Origin: Sphingomonas sp. 1F27F7B
Lineage (GTDB): Bacteria; Pseudomonadota; Alphaproteobacteria; Sphingomonadales; Sphingomonadaceae
Direction: 5' to 3'
Assembly: GCF_005503355.1 (NCBI RefSeq)
Contig: NZ_SCMK01000003.1
Coordinates: 1-64,000 of the forward strand
Length of the DNA: 64,000 nucleotides
Part shown: one piece after another, positions 11,801 through 18,961 of the stretch
Layout of the letters: each line of letters starts with the position of its first letter
Position numbering within the stretch: position 1 is the stretch's first letter
The notes under the pieces: model-generated
Database searches by the model: none
Told to the model about the DNA's origin: nothing
What the model saw: only the letters and a program-made list of their open reading frames with translations
Translations under genes and position numbers: made by a program

Positions 11801-13865
11801 CGGTCCTGCCGCCATTGACGTCGATGCTCGCCACCACGCGGCCGAGGCCATCATAGACGAAAGTCTCGGCATTCCTGCCGGTGGTCTGGCGACGGAGCAG
11901 TCGTCCGGCCTGGTCGTAGACGAAGCTGGTCTCGGTATAGCCCTCGGGGTTCGCGGCGATGCCGCTGAAATGTGTTTCACGCAGCAGGTTGCCGCGCGCG
12001 TCATAGCTATATCGGACCTGTTCGACCGCAGTGGGATCGTCGAGGCTCGCGATCCAGTTGCCGATCTGCGCGCCAGCCGGCATGGCCGAGGGCGCCAGCC
12101 CGCTCAGGTCATAGGCCTTGCCGGTATAGGTGATGGCTTCGGTCAGCTGTTCCTTTGAATCGAAAGTATAGGCGGTGACGCGCCCTTCGGCACCGATGCT
12201 ATAGAACAGCCGCCCCGCCGGCCCATAGATATTCCGGGCGGTATGGCTGGCGGGCGCCGAATCCTTGTTCGATCCGGTGCGCGTTTCCGTCACGATTTGG
12301 TTGCGGCTATTGTAGGTTCGCGTGACCGTGTTGCCGAGCCGGTCGGTCGTGGTCAGGGCATTGCCGTTGGCGTCGTAGGTGTAGCTGCTGAGATTGCCGA
12401 ACGGATCGGCAACGCTGGTGAGGTTGCCGCTCGCATCATAGGCGAACTGCGTCACTTGCGCCGCCGCCCCGGCATAGGCCGCCGGCGCAGTGATCCGGAC
12501 GAGCTGGCCCGCGCCATCATAGTGCAGCGTCGTCACCTGCCCGGTGGGATCGGTGATGCTGGTATAGCCCGCACCATAGGCGATAGCGGTGTCGCGCGTG
12601 ACGCCGCTCTCCACGGCCTGGCGCATGCCGATGACCCGGCCGGCGCCGTCATAGTCGATCTTCAGATGGGAGCCGTCGGTCTCGCTGATCGTATCGATCA
12701 GCTTCGAGCTGCCGACATAGGTATAGCTGGTCGTGTAGACGTCATTGTCGCCGATGTGATAATTGGCCGGGGTCCGGTCGATCGTCACCGTCGCAAGGCG
12801 ATTGAGCCCGTCATAGCCGTAGCGCGTGCGCGTCATCTCCAGCATGCCGGAGAATTGCCGATCCGGCCGCGTTGCCAGATAGGCCTGATGCTCCGGACTG
12901 TCCGCGAACCAGAGCAGCAGTTGCGCGCGCCCGACGGAGCCGGAATTCAGACCGTCGAGATAGAGCGCACGCCCATCAGGATCGGCAGAGCGCCGCAGCA
13001 CCGACTGATACATGAAATCGACATATTCCGCATTGGACATCTGGTGGATGCCATGGGCATTGGCGCCGTAGAAAGATTGCGCAACCTGCAAAGGCGTACT
13101 GCCGAAGTTCAGGTAGGTCAGATAATAATAAAAACCGCCCTTGTCGGGCGCGACGTCGAATGCCGCATCATAGAGGCGATATAATTGCTTCGCATTTTCC
13201 AGCTGCTCCGGCGGGCATTTATAGCCGGTTACGATCTCGACCAGGTTGTTTCCGGACCAGAGATAGTCGATATATTCGCCATTGGCATTCTCGATCCGAG
13301 CGAGATTGGCGCCTGAATAGGTGAATCTGGTCCTCCCCGCCAATGTCGATTGGTCCGTGATCCGCCATTCGGCGCCATAGGCGGCATAGGTCTCCACGAT
13401 CCTGATACGCCCCCGGCTGTCGCCATCGGTCCAGGTCCAGGTCGAGCCACCAAAGGTGAGCTTGTCATAGGCACCCGCCCCGTCGGTCGCGACATAGGCC
13501 GAGCCGTTCCAGCCATAGGTGATCTCGGAGCCGTCGCCCGAGCGCCGCCTGACCGTGCTGCCCGCATTGTTGACGACACCCGTCAGGCCGAAAACGCGCC
13601 GGTCGGTGCTCTGCCGCCAATTGTCGCCATTGTCGTCGGTGAAGTTGCCGAGGCTGTTATAGGTGCGGCCGATGGCAACATCCTCGCCCTGACCGACGAG
13701 ATACTCGTCCCGGCGGCTGACCAGCAGATTGCCGTTCGCCGCATTGAGCGAGACCTGCTCGCCGCTCCGCCCGAAACCCGCCGAGCCCAAAAGCCCCGAC
13801 GAGCCCAGCACATTTCCCGAGCCGCGCTCGAACCCCGTGCCGGCGCCGGTAAAGATCGCAACCAT
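2898..13865 (-). CDS. Giant Rhs/YD-repeat polymorphic toxin with C-terminal nuclease-like domain
   Basis: 3655 residues; ATG at 13865 has a G-rich ribosome site (GGGGGGA) just upstream. No clear signal peptide and no PAAR domain. Order: a short Gly/Ser-rich N-terminus; a DUF4214-like helical domain (about 213-340); a very long array of YD repeats (YDAxGR/L types) interrupted by a beta-sandwich-like insert (about 890-1055); a LysM-like domain (about 2930-2980); a hydrophobic segment near 3022; an Ala/Gly-rich tail to GYGADS (about 3255); then a variable region. The last 120 residues carry GEAIEQAL, an Asp (VIDRF) and SIKSID, which resembles the PD-(D/E)xK-like nuclease toxins seen at CdiA C-termini. 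Rhs shells encapsulate and deliver such toxins to neighbours. The delivery route is not visible here. The 3' end is duplicated downstream in two displaced tails. Confidence 0.9.
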   Translation of the reverse strand: MVAIFTGAGTGFERGSGNVLGSSGLLGSAGFGRSGEQVSLNAANGNLLVSRRDEYLVGQGEDVAIGRTYNSLGNFTDDNGDNWRQSTDRRVFGLTGVVNNAGSTVRRRSGDGSEITYGWNGSAYVATDGAGAYDKLTFGGSTWTWTDGDSRGRIRIVETYAAYGAEWRITDQSTLAGRTRFTYSGANLARIENANGEYIDYLWSGNNLVEIVTGYKCPPEQLENAKQLYRLYDAAFDVAPDKGGFYYYLTYLNFGSTPLQVAQSFYGANAHGIHQMSNAEYVDFMYQSVLRRSADPDGRALYLDGLNSGSVGRAQLLLWFADSPEHQAYLATRPDRQFSGMLEMTRTRYGYDGLNRLATVTIDRTPANYHIGDNDVYTTSYTYVGSSKLIDTISETDGSHLKIDYDGAGRVIGMRQAVESGVTRDTAIAYGAGYTSITDPTGQVTTLHYDGAGQLVRITAPAAYAGAAAQVTQFAYDASGNLTSVADPFGNLSSYTYDANGNALTTTDRLGNTVTRTYNSRNQIVTETRTGSNKDSAPASHTARNIYGPAGRLFYSIGAEGRVTAYTFDSKEQLTEAITYTGKAYDLSGLAPSAMPAGAQIGNWIASLDDPTAVEQVRYSYDARGNLLRETHFSGIAANPEGYTETSFVYDQAGRLLRRQTTGRNAETFVYDGLGRVVASIDVNGGRTEIAFNDAGMQTIIVQANGYTKVASYNRAGELVASHDGGDYVAVATEAYRYDAAGRLRVKADPTATSYYVYDKAGRKIADVNGFGWVTEYRYDAADRLAATVRYGNAANGAALALLADPNSNPEMAAVRPAASASDIWSWKTYDAEGRVTQDIAGDGSVVTYDYDASGRLIQTAQRANKLGALALLKQDGRSLAANLLLNSEGKGTDQWWVGYDPARMWNGQFVAGTVDGKPSFQTYFNGNGDDLMSMGQGPFLGVKPGQRLAVQGSLLASGPVAEASLVLWFNDADGNMVGNPWIGAVNGPQNGATPKSAFVTVPAGAVVTRYEIYMRASGSGAGSFGIVAPMISVAGIGQAAMPSFTPTPPPDSEQDIVSRLFYDKAGNRIGALDGEGYLTRTVYDAAGRKVQDIAYANAASAALRATGSFQALLDSAGASATDRSTRYVHDGQGLLRFTIDPLGHVTELGYGAGADMIGLVRQTTQYAGTLGALSSYGYASVKNAVAALASSSADRVSYSVHDAAGRLAYAIDAAGAVVRFDYDMMGQVIKRTEFATLNTVGGPPGKAAMDNWAAANGNGADRVARTYYSARGERKLAIDAGGFITGYGIDEAGRVFWVSRPDNPVSVTDAWTIRDVDTAYRAASGYAVTSSTYDAVGNLVYAFDAERGFHHYRYNATGTLAEDIWMAGTADESRTAYGYDGAGRLVERYDAYGTAEQARTRFEYNGLGDLVRTIDPNGHATSYAYDNAGRKISETGALGQTSHFVYDVFGDLIAVGDANLRYTYSAYDQLGRAISVRDAGNGVTATSYTAFGEVDRIARAGAIAQFSYDKLGRLLTTTDAEGGVETSGYDAFGNRIRFENKLGGVTEYSYDRRGLLAEERVQAIRDGSGNIVTAAFSRNRYEYDARGNVVHRIEAYGLAEQRDSWFAYDKANRLTSKWGEAVSVGLWQAMATPREYYRYDTRGNLVETIDANGARTLSYYDDLNRRIATVAPAGTSGTQGVLSTFAYDVAGNLTASRTWAALVALPGTAGGTPPGNPGGAYRETVHSYDALDRLKTTSVAAQGVGYWNGSAYAYATDVTLTTSYDYDVVGNVVRTTRPDGAVVHSYYDALDRKTAQVDAGSWLTTWSYDAEGNVLSERRYAGQATGVSIAGYGAPGTQGDDRVTNFAYDKMGRRIRESRWLVETWSLNAANGQLVSGGGKWADIQYSYNALGEVRTKTEATGDVTTYSYDNAGRLIQEARPGFNGVTPTVRYQYNGLGQLTVTRQGDFYVSGNDRISTNLYDGAGRLSGVSDALGQVRSYYYDAAGRKVGEYYTRELGNGGSPGAGTLVTEGISYQYDLAGNVVRQAINTIAGGSWSEVSSTQSAYDAFGAITARGTNGGWQEQFRYDTAGHLVASNAGDGVWRIHVYDKAGRQTLAIESNGSTDLSGMSQADAIGRIAGGTVTASATVYDARGQAVQAVQIQRQTAVGGAVQNIATARGYTAFGELAWEDDAYGRRTDYSYNNMGRVTQSQRPSVSVTAENGTVSSTRPTERMFYDISGRLIGTQDANSVQTGSGVKTTRQLLAGTGYGDSPALVVREWHPDGGVVANSHDVFGDQVDSWDELNRHTSMAYDKLGRLTQVTRPATAAGTLVQSYAYDVLGQRIGAWNNAVGYAGRERTQYDALGRITLQMAFGGDTTTTSYGWDGAMATSGLGTFGGWVATTSYANGMTSVSRTDFQGRLTSKTDLGGHVTSAGYDLAGRMTSRTTTGAHGTEASSYAWLNNGQIGSISTSAGGIATTQSSSYDLVGNKLTEYGTRAGMVIQNATASYDALGRMTSWSEAGNGTTPAASVSWRYDANGNIRSQSNVHSLLGGNGAVSTVDGQQSPTFWYRYDTMNRVVTDRGMLSGGQIVRGTVGVDLSYDAAGQRRSALSDKWLQGQAQIWVWYPDFDPALGHELQVEQPGYNGDYQLQERSYYGQSRETYSYDGLGNLVSAAVTVTGYADNGGGSLGGTGAIDREMGGGVYLYDLLGRQTRQTDTVEGGTVLYDHSQVWDAKGRVWQDNVYQKQGADLVTTSTTNYYSDDAGSGYALGALTSSVSSGYRYVNGYIYQASPGATTTIGYAWFDGAVQAQVSHAVAGSAAQNSWYTNGASGSFQSASVQDGRPRTITATYDALGQAIRRDEEDGNAWNPATFGGGDPHEVWYRFNGRQLGYTGNDGTWDNSYAGSLSDRTRTVWGGSGAFRYGMTLGTGHADFNERLTPINSYGQGSASGSYTARGGETLSSIASALWGDAGLWYRLAAANGLGADVPLSAGQTLSVPAGVMRNTNNASTFKAYDPLQAYGDTSPTTPQPQAARKNKCGAFGAILMVAIAVAVTALTRVPLAKLFAGLGVGSAAPAGAALLSGTTIGAASAAGIAGGVAAGAVASAASQAFGVAAGIQDKFSWKGVALAGISAGVSGGLAGGFGAVAGSPFLGDAVRGALGSAIGQGIGVATGLQSKFDFAGVAAAGLGMGASGAVGLGGFGGQVVRNTAGGLANAAARGLLDGTSFGDNILAALPDIIGQTIGGMVADRMAQGGSRRRMALGAYAAAGYGADSNAQLSEPVVSGGISRTILNGSALSRAISAASGGSIGGIAESLYSDATSWTRIVIPESGTYSYSVRGYAAVSDGRFGTSNAEHFSVVSVSGPPGAAFDFRDVVQGSAHYRQWRNEQGEFIGQHVPMEGTSAWTYGTPDHPDIVVPPMYVPTLTVSIQAIEPGAQGLGWRGLIYSDNPAAQHIARSWLELDLANPGSVDAAMYRQDREIVATQGRVEAALGEFDFQMGILAAPMLMLAGGPLEGGAAVGGAGLAARSASRRYLLSRAVAAESGGVNVWKLGAGPRGEAIEQALGHNLPGNFPVIDRFENGIATSIKSIDLDGASYLTGNGLRNTLTRYVDKVADFNGRVWAGRTIRSSEISGRALDVVVPHGGTAAQQATLNQIIKYGPTKGVTVNVIHYP
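4098..4625 (-). repeat. Copy A of the Rhs tail recombination module (528 bp)
   Basis: Parental copy inside the main rhs gene of the block at 1684-2211. A neighbouring stretch, 4643-4772, is copied at 1-130, and 5471-5624 and 5718-5877 are copied at 121-274 and 2222-2381. The region just upstream of the toxin is thus the donor or target of all exchanges in this array. Confidence 0.9.
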
Positions 13866-14182
13866 CCATTCCCCCCAACCAACTCGAGACGACGGCCTTG
13901 CCGGCTGTCCTCACGAACGGTTGTCGGAGGGATTCCAGGATAGTTTAGACGCGGGGCAAAATTTATCCCGGCGTTGCGCCGCGGGGCGGCAAGCGGCTGC
14001 GCCAGTCTCCTCTCGCTCTTGAATTCTTGCAGCGGATTCGAGGCGACGCCCGTCAAGGCGCGAGGGCTCGGACGGAATTTTCGTGACGAATGCGGATCGG
14101 GGGAGATGGACAATGCCCTCTCCCCTAATGAAATCGACGATGCTTCGCGCCACCGCCATGCCGATAGTCATCCTTCGTGCCG
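13866..14182. other. Intergenic region between the NTPase gene and rhs
   Basis: 317 bp without a gene. It holds the rhs ribosome site next to 13870. A short AT-rich patch (about 13936-13970) stands out from the GC-rich surroundings and could be part of the rhs promoter, but no convincing -35/-10 pair and no terminator hairpin with a T run was found, so rhs may also be read from the upstream operon. Confidence 0.5.
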
Positions 14183-16699
14183 TCACCCAACCTTGCCGAT
14201 CCACACTTCCACTATGCCGGGCTTCGCCACCCGCTCGCAGGATCCATTGACGCCGATCCGATGAATTTCCAGAGGACTGCCAGATTGCCGCTCTATTTGC
14301 TGCTTTACTTCCTGCGCCGTCGCTTCATCCTGTTTGAAACAGAAGCGCACCTCGTGCAGATCTCGAGCGATCCCGAGGCGTTGCGCGGACGGCACCGTGT
14401 AGCGCGATCGCAGCGCCTCGAGCAGCCGGTTCGGATCCCCCTCGGCATATTGGAAGTAGATGGTCGGCCGCTCCTCCGGGCGCACCGGCAACCAATATTG
14501 CTGACTTTGTTGCCAAAGCCGTGGTTGCCATCCGGCATTCGCGCCGAGGGTCCGAACCGTGCCGCCCTTCCTCACCGCGCCGATCCACTGCCCGGACTGG
14601 TTGGGCGGTGTCGGCATTGCCGATCGGAGCGCGACATTCTCCTTGACGCGATATTGCGTATCGGGCCGGATCGCGTCCGGAAGCACGGTCGCCCCGGTCC
14701 TCATATCGGCAAGGTTGGTGACGTCCTTGTCACCTATCCACATATAGATCGCATTGCCCCGGGCAACGATCTGGCTCGTCGATTCACTCACTTGCTGGAT
14801 CGCTGCGACCTGTGCGTCAGTGAGCGGCTTGTAGCTTCCGCCATCCTCTTCCTGAAGATTACCGATCAATGCCCTGACCCGCTCTTCCAAACGATTATCT
14901 TTTGCAATTTTACTTTTATCCAGTTTATCTCTATTTCTATCTTCTTCTTCCATTAAGGAAATTTCTTTGGTCATTGAGGCAATTTCCTTGGCCATCGAGC
15001 TCATTCTCTCGCCCCCCAAGAGCGGGACGACAAGGCCGACTGCCGCAATCAGGGCGCCGTAGAGCAATCGGCTCCGCAGCAATGCCCGTCTGCTTCGCCG
15101 GATCAGCGCGACGACGGCCAGCCATTCGGGCTCGTCTTCTACCCTGGCCTGACCGGTGGCTTTCAGAAGATAGCGACGCGCGGTTTCGGGTATCGTGAAG
15201 AAATGCTCATAGGCAGTCCTGATCTGCTGGAGCATCGCCTGGTCGATGCGAACCTCGTCCTGCGCCGCGGTGCGGGCAAGCATCCGCCAGGTCAACGCGT
15301 CGTCGCTCTCGCACTGGATCCAGCCTGGGCCGATGCCGCCCGCCCCCTTGGTCATGCGCCACCAGTTGCGCAGCAGAGCTTCGTGGCTGATATCGACCAG
15401 CCTGATCGCGTTCGTCAGCGGATCGATGCTCGGGACGAGGAGATTGTCGCTTTCCTCTGCATAGAGCCTGACGATGGGCTCGACCAGCGCGGCATTCGGC
15501 CCGGCCAGTGCTTCCAGCGTCGCCAGCGTCGTGGGCCGGCGAACGACGCGCCCGGCGCTGTCCACATCCAGCAGCGCGCGAAAAATGGCGGCGATCGTCG
15601 GCCCCGCCTCCGGCCCCAGCTTCTCGATGCATTCGCGGCGAAGCTCTTCGGCATGAACCGAGAGCGCGTTCTGATCGGGAAGGCTCGTGCCGCCGGTTCC
15701 GCTGCCCTGGGCATTTTCCGGCGCCCTTTCGGTCTTGACGTCGTTATAGTCGCTCAGGCCGATGCGCCACGGCGCGCCCTGCGCGGCAATGCGCTTCGGC
15801 TCGGCCATGCGCATCAGTGCGTGCTGCAATATCGGCAGGGCATCGATCATGGTCGATGCCTCGGTGAGCAGGCGCGTCACGAGCCTATCCCCCACCGTCC
15901 CCCCGAACATGCGCGCCGGCTCGCGGATCGCCCGCTCGATATCGTCGGGATCCAGGCTGGGGACGAAATACTGACAGCGGTTGATGACTTCGCCCAATGC
16001 CGGAAACAGGGCGCATTGGCTGAAAAAGTCCGAGCGCATCGTGACCATGACGAAGAAGCGGTCGCTGCGCTTGGCGCAAGCGATGTTGGCCAGGAAGCGC
16101 GTTAGCACCTCGACGTCGGACGGACGCCGCTCGCGCGCCCAGGCGAATATCTCCTCGAACTGATCGACGACCAGGCAGAAGAGCTGCAAATCGCTGGCGA
16201 CGATCGCCTGTTCCACCAGCCCGGCCATGTCGTCGTCGAACAGCAATGCCGTCGTCCAGGCCGCCGCCGCCGTCGCCACGCTGGCACTGGGCTCCGCCTT
16301 CTGCTCCACGCCAGATTTGGCCTTGCGCTTCCCCCTGTTCCTGGCCCGCGCCTCCTCGCGCCGGGGCGGAAAGCCCAGCTGCTCGGCCAGCGCTGCGGCC
16401 AGGGCATCGAGCGGGCCCTGGCTGGGCCGGATCGTCTTCTCGGCCATCCGGCGGTCCGCCAGTTGCATCTCCCGGCGCAGCATCGGCAGCACGCCGGCGG
16501 CAATCAGCGACGATTTGCCGCAGCCCGATCCGCCATGGACGAGCACGACATTATGGTCGCCGAGCAAATAGAGCACTTCGCGCGCCGCCTGCTCGCGTCC
16601 GCAAAAGATGCTCCATTCGTCCGAGCGGAACGGCCGCAAGCCCGGATAGGGCCGCTCCGGCTTGTCGATGAACGCGTGCAGCGAGGCCGGGGCGTTCAT
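14183..16699 (-). CDS. Membrane-anchored nSTAND-type P-loop NTPase with C-terminal SH3-like region
   Basis: 838 residues. The start is ATG 16699, which overlaps the stop of the TIR gene (ATGA). The N-terminus has the nSTAND entry motif (YPGLRPF, then FCGRE), a P-loop at 56-63 (GGSGCGKS) and a Walker B-like stretch ending VVDQFEE (D179, E182). After the NTPase comes a single hydrophobic helix (about 545-565), then a charged coiled-coil-like segment, a bacterial SH3-like stretch (YRVKENVALRS onward) and a C-terminal domain resembling the LytR-C fold. There are no WD40 or TPR repeats, which STAND proteins often use as sensors; instead the sensor half may sit across the inner membrane. STAND NTPases switch associated effectors on when triggered. 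Here it is the last gene of a peptidase/TIR operon and is the likely control element. Confidence 0.8.
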   Translation of the reverse strand: MNAPASLHAFIDKPERPYPGLRPFRSDEWSIFCGREQAAREVLYLLGDHNVVLVHGGSGCGKSSLIAAGVLPMLRREMQLADRRMAEKTIRPSQGPLDALAAALAEQLGFPPRREEARARNRGKRKAKSGVEQKAEPSASVATAAAAWTTALLFDDDMAGLVEQAIVASDLQLFCLVVDQFEEIFAWARERRPSDVEVLTRFLANIACAKRSDRFFVMVTMRSDFFSQCALFPALGEVINRCQYFVPSLDPDDIERAIREPARMFGGTVGDRLVTRLLTEASTMIDALPILQHALMRMAEPKRIAAQGAPWRIGLSDYNDVKTERAPENAQGSGTGGTSLPDQNALSVHAEELRRECIEKLGPEAGPTIAAIFRALLDVDSAGRVVRRPTTLATLEALAGPNAALVEPIVRLYAEESDNLLVPSIDPLTNAIRLVDISHEALLRNWWRMTKGAGGIGPGWIQCESDDALTWRMLARTAAQDEVRIDQAMLQQIRTAYEHFFTIPETARRYLLKATGQARVEDEPEWLAVVALIRRSRRALLRSRLLYGALIAAVGLVVPLLGGERMSSMAKEIASMTKEISLMEEEDRNRDKLDKSKIAKDNRLEERVRALIGNLQEEDGGSYKPLTDAQVAAIQQVSESTSQIVARGNAIYMWIGDKDVTNLADMRTGATVLPDAIRPDTQYRVKENVALRSAMPTPPNQSGQWIGAVRKGGTVRTLGANAGWQPRLWQQSQQYWLPVRPEERPTIYFQYAEGDPNRLLEALRSRYTVPSAQRLGIARDLHEVRFCFKQDEATAQEVKQQIERQSGSPLEIHRIGVNGSCERVAKPGIVEVWIGKVG

Positions 16700-17832
16700 G
16701 CGAACCTCAATGCTTGCTTGACGCTGCTCGGCCAATTGCGATCGCGTGGCACACACACACGCGGAAGGTCGATCGCCTGGGTCTGGAGCACCGGTCCGTC
16801 GTCCTCGACCCAGTCCACCAATACCCAAGGCAGTTCGTCAAAGCCCTCCTTGCGCAACAGCCGGAAATCGCTGAGCGCAACGGCGACATGGAGATCGGTT
16901 CGATCATTCTCCCTGGCGCGGACGAGGACGAGCCCGTCGCACGTGGTCAGAAAGACGCGCCGCTCCTCATCGCGCTGGCGTAACAGCGCCAGCTTCGGCG
17001 TGGTATCGCTCATGACGGCCGGGTTGATGAACACGATCTTCCTCAGGCCATCGCGCGTGAGGTTCCATCGATCCGGATCAGAGGCCGATTGAAGATAGAC
17101 CGGCTGCAGGCCTTCGTCCGGACAGTCCGCGGCCGATGCAGATTCCGCCCCGGCCTCCGGCTCCCGGGACGGCGCCGCGGCGAACTGTGGCACGGTCATC
17201 AACACCTCGGCAGGCCCGGCGAACGCCGGGGACGCCGGGCGGCGGGCCCTTGCCTGGCCCTTGAGGCTTTCCAGCTTTGTGCGGATCTCGCCCGCCAGGC
17301 TCTGCATCGGAGGCAGAAGCCGCGCGAAGCCGACCGGCATTTCGGCCAGCCCGGCTTCTACCGGCAGACCGTTCTCCACGTCGAAAAAACCTTCGCTGTT
17401 CGCCGGACGGCGACCATTGTCGAGGAGCGAGTCCAGCTCGGGGAACGTGGCCGCATCGAACTGCGCGGGCAGGATCGTCGCCAGCACGGTGTGGGTGATG
17501 GTGCGGCCGTCCCTTGCGGCCTGCTCCAGGAACAGCCTGATCTCTTCGCGGCGCGCATCGTCCGCCACGAGGTTCGGCGACATCAGCACCACCAGCAGCG
17601 CCGACTCCCGCACTGCCTTGCGGTCGCTGTCCGTCAGCATGGGGCTGGCGCCCGAATGGGGATGGAAGCTGATCTTGCCCAGCACGTTCCCGGGGAAATC
17701 AGGTGGATTGAGGCATTCGTAGAGCGTGGCGATCAGCTTTTCTGACCAACGAGTCAAATCGCATGACTGGCCATCCGTACCCGAAGCCAGGCCGCGGCCG
17801 AAGCACATATAGACATCAAAGGAATAGCTCAT
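16696..17832 (-). CDS. TIR-like domain protein
   Basis: 378 residues. ATG 17832 overlaps the upstream peptidase stop (ATGA), and its own stop overlaps the NTPase start. The first 130 residues read as a TIR fold: FDVYMCFGRG at the first strand, a helix, then ESALLVVLMSPNLV for the central strand and the following SP(N) loop, and a downstream helix with adjacent Glu residues (E96/E97), where TIR NADases keep their catalytic Glu. Residues 230-378 form a second domain of unknown type that ends with a Trp/Val-rich beta region. Bacterial TIR effectors cleave NAD+ or make signalling nucleotides; whether this one is active cannot be judged by eye. The partners are presumably the nSTAND NTPase and the trypsin-like peptidases of the same operon. 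Confidence 0.7.
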   Translation of the reverse strand: MSYSFDVYMCFGRGLASGTDGQSCDLTRWSEKLIATLYECLNPPDFPGNVLGKISFHPHSGASPMLTDSDRKAVRESALLVVLMSPNLVADDARREEIRLFLEQAARDGRTITHTVLATILPAQFDAATFPELDSLLDNGRRPANSEGFFDVENGLPVEAGLAEMPVGFARLLPPMQSLAGEIRTKLESLKGQARARRPASPAFAGPAEVLMTVPQFAAAPSREPEAGAESASAADCPDEGLQPVYLQSASDPDRWNLTRDGLRKIVFINPAVMSDTTPKLALLRQRDEERRVFLTTCDGLVLVRARENDRTDLHVAVALSDFRLLRKEGFDELPWVLVDWVEDDGPVLQTQAIDLPRVCVPRDRNWPSSVKQALRFA

Positions 17833-18953
17833 GGCAGCGCCTTCAGCTTTTCGAGATAGCGGTCCATCTCGGCCAGTGCCTCCGGCTCGAACCGGCGATG
17901 GCGGCGGGCATTCATCAGAACATATAGCAACGGCGGCTTCTCGCCGAACTTCAGACCGGAGTCGTTGAGATAGCCGAGCGCCAGGAACAGCCGGTCGGCG
18001 ATGTTGCCGGCTCCCGGCAATCGGCCGACAAATTCCGGCGACAGGCCGACGAACAGCGTCGCCAGGCTCGCTTCGTCGGCGATGCGCGCTTCCCCGAGCC
18101 AGTCGTTGATCGCGTTGAGATCCTCCAATTCGAAAATCTCGCGCCGGCGCTGCTTGGGCTTCCTGGCCGCGACCGGCGCGGCCGGCTTCATCTCGCCCGA
18201 CCAGATGCCGGCCCATTGCGGGTCACGACGCGCTTCCCAGGCGCGGGCGGCATAGTTTCCGAGCAGATACTGCCCGCCATAATGGATGCCGAGCACCTGT
18301 CCGGTCGCGACGTCGATCAGCGGCGCCCCGCTGGCCCCGCCCAGCGTCGAAGCGTCGTGCTTCAGCATCGGCGGATCTTCCGTCCCGCGACGATCCAGGC
18401 CGAGGATCAGCCCCGGCGATATCCTCTTCTCGTCATAGACATCGCCGAAGATCGCTTCCTGGACCTTCGTGTCGTTGCGCTGGTCGAAACTCGAATAGCC
18501 GATCACTGCGATCGCGCGTCCCGCAAGCACCTTCGGGTCCTGCGGCGGCGCCAGTTCCAGTATCGCACCGGCCGGTGCATCCTCCGCGAGCTTCAGGAAG
18601 CTGAAGCACCAATAGGGGTGCACCAGTTCGACCGCTTCGATCCTGATCCGGTCGGACGCCTCGGTGCCGGGACTGTTGGCGAAATTGATCCAGCACGCCC
18701 CCTCGCTTGCCGGGGCAACGCGCTCGGCCAGCGCGCTGGCGACGTGCGGCGCCGTCAGCGCGAGGCGCGGGGCGACCAGGAACGCCGTACCCACCCAGGG
18801 CAGAACCCCGCCTTCCACCTCCACCCGCCCGATCCCGCGCGCGGCGCGGAGGACGGAGGCGGCTTCCTTCAGCATCGGCAGCGGCGCCGGGGAGCGCTTC
18901 AACGCTTCTCCGTCGAAACGGAGTGCCGGCCTTTCCGGGAGGATGATTGCCAT
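17829..18953 (-). CDS. Trypsin-like serine peptidase with C-terminal helical domain
   Basis: 374 residues from ATG 18953; a TTG at 18965 that overlaps the previous stop is an alternative start. The peptidase core shows H70 (LTAPHVA) and S208 (TLGGASGAPL). The acid residue is less clear: the Asp expected after HPYW is replaced (HPYWCFSF) and D125 before AILEL is the best stand-in. Sequence around VIGYSSFDQRN and LGGASGAPLIDVATGQVLGIHYGG closely parallels the large fusion protein at 21357-24161, so the two are paralogues. Residues 275-374 form a helical domain resembling the effector-associated domains of NTPase conflict systems, which would recruit the peptidase by like-with-like contacts. No signal peptide, so probably cytoplasmic. 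Confidence 0.75.
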   Translation of the reverse strand: MAIILPERPALRFDGEALKRSPAPLPMLKEAASVLRAARGIGRVEVEGGVLPWVGTAFLVAPRLALTAPHVASALAERVAPASEGACWINFANSPGTEASDRIRIEAVELVHPYWCFSFLKLAEDAPAGAILELAPPQDPKVLAGRAIAVIGYSSFDQRNDTKVQEAIFGDVYDEKRISPGLILGLDRRGTEDPPMLKHDASTLGGASGAPLIDVATGQVLGIHYGGQYLLGNYAARAWEARRDPQWAGIWSGEMKPAAPVAARKPKQRRREIFELEDLNAINDWLGEARIADEASLATLFVGLSPEFVGRLPGAGNIADRLFLALGYLNDSGLKFGEKPPLLYVLMNARRHRRFEPEALAEMDRYLEKLKALP

Positions 18954-18961
18954 CGCGCCGA

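Noticed and set aside
4395..12158. A 2587-residue open frame on the plus strand opposite rhs
   Set aside because: It is Arg/Ala/Pro-rich, has no domain and runs antisense to the clear YD-repeat frame; such frames are expected in GC-rich repeat DNA.
2222..13860. Regularly spaced repeats in rhs as a possible CRISPR array or satellite
   Set aside because: The repeats are degenerate, keep a reading frame and encode YD motifs; there are no unique spacers between identical repeats.
1..13865. An IS element or phage as the cause of the Rhs rearrangements
   Set aside because: No transposase, integrase, terminal inverted repeat or target duplication is visible; the joints are explained by homology within rhs itself.
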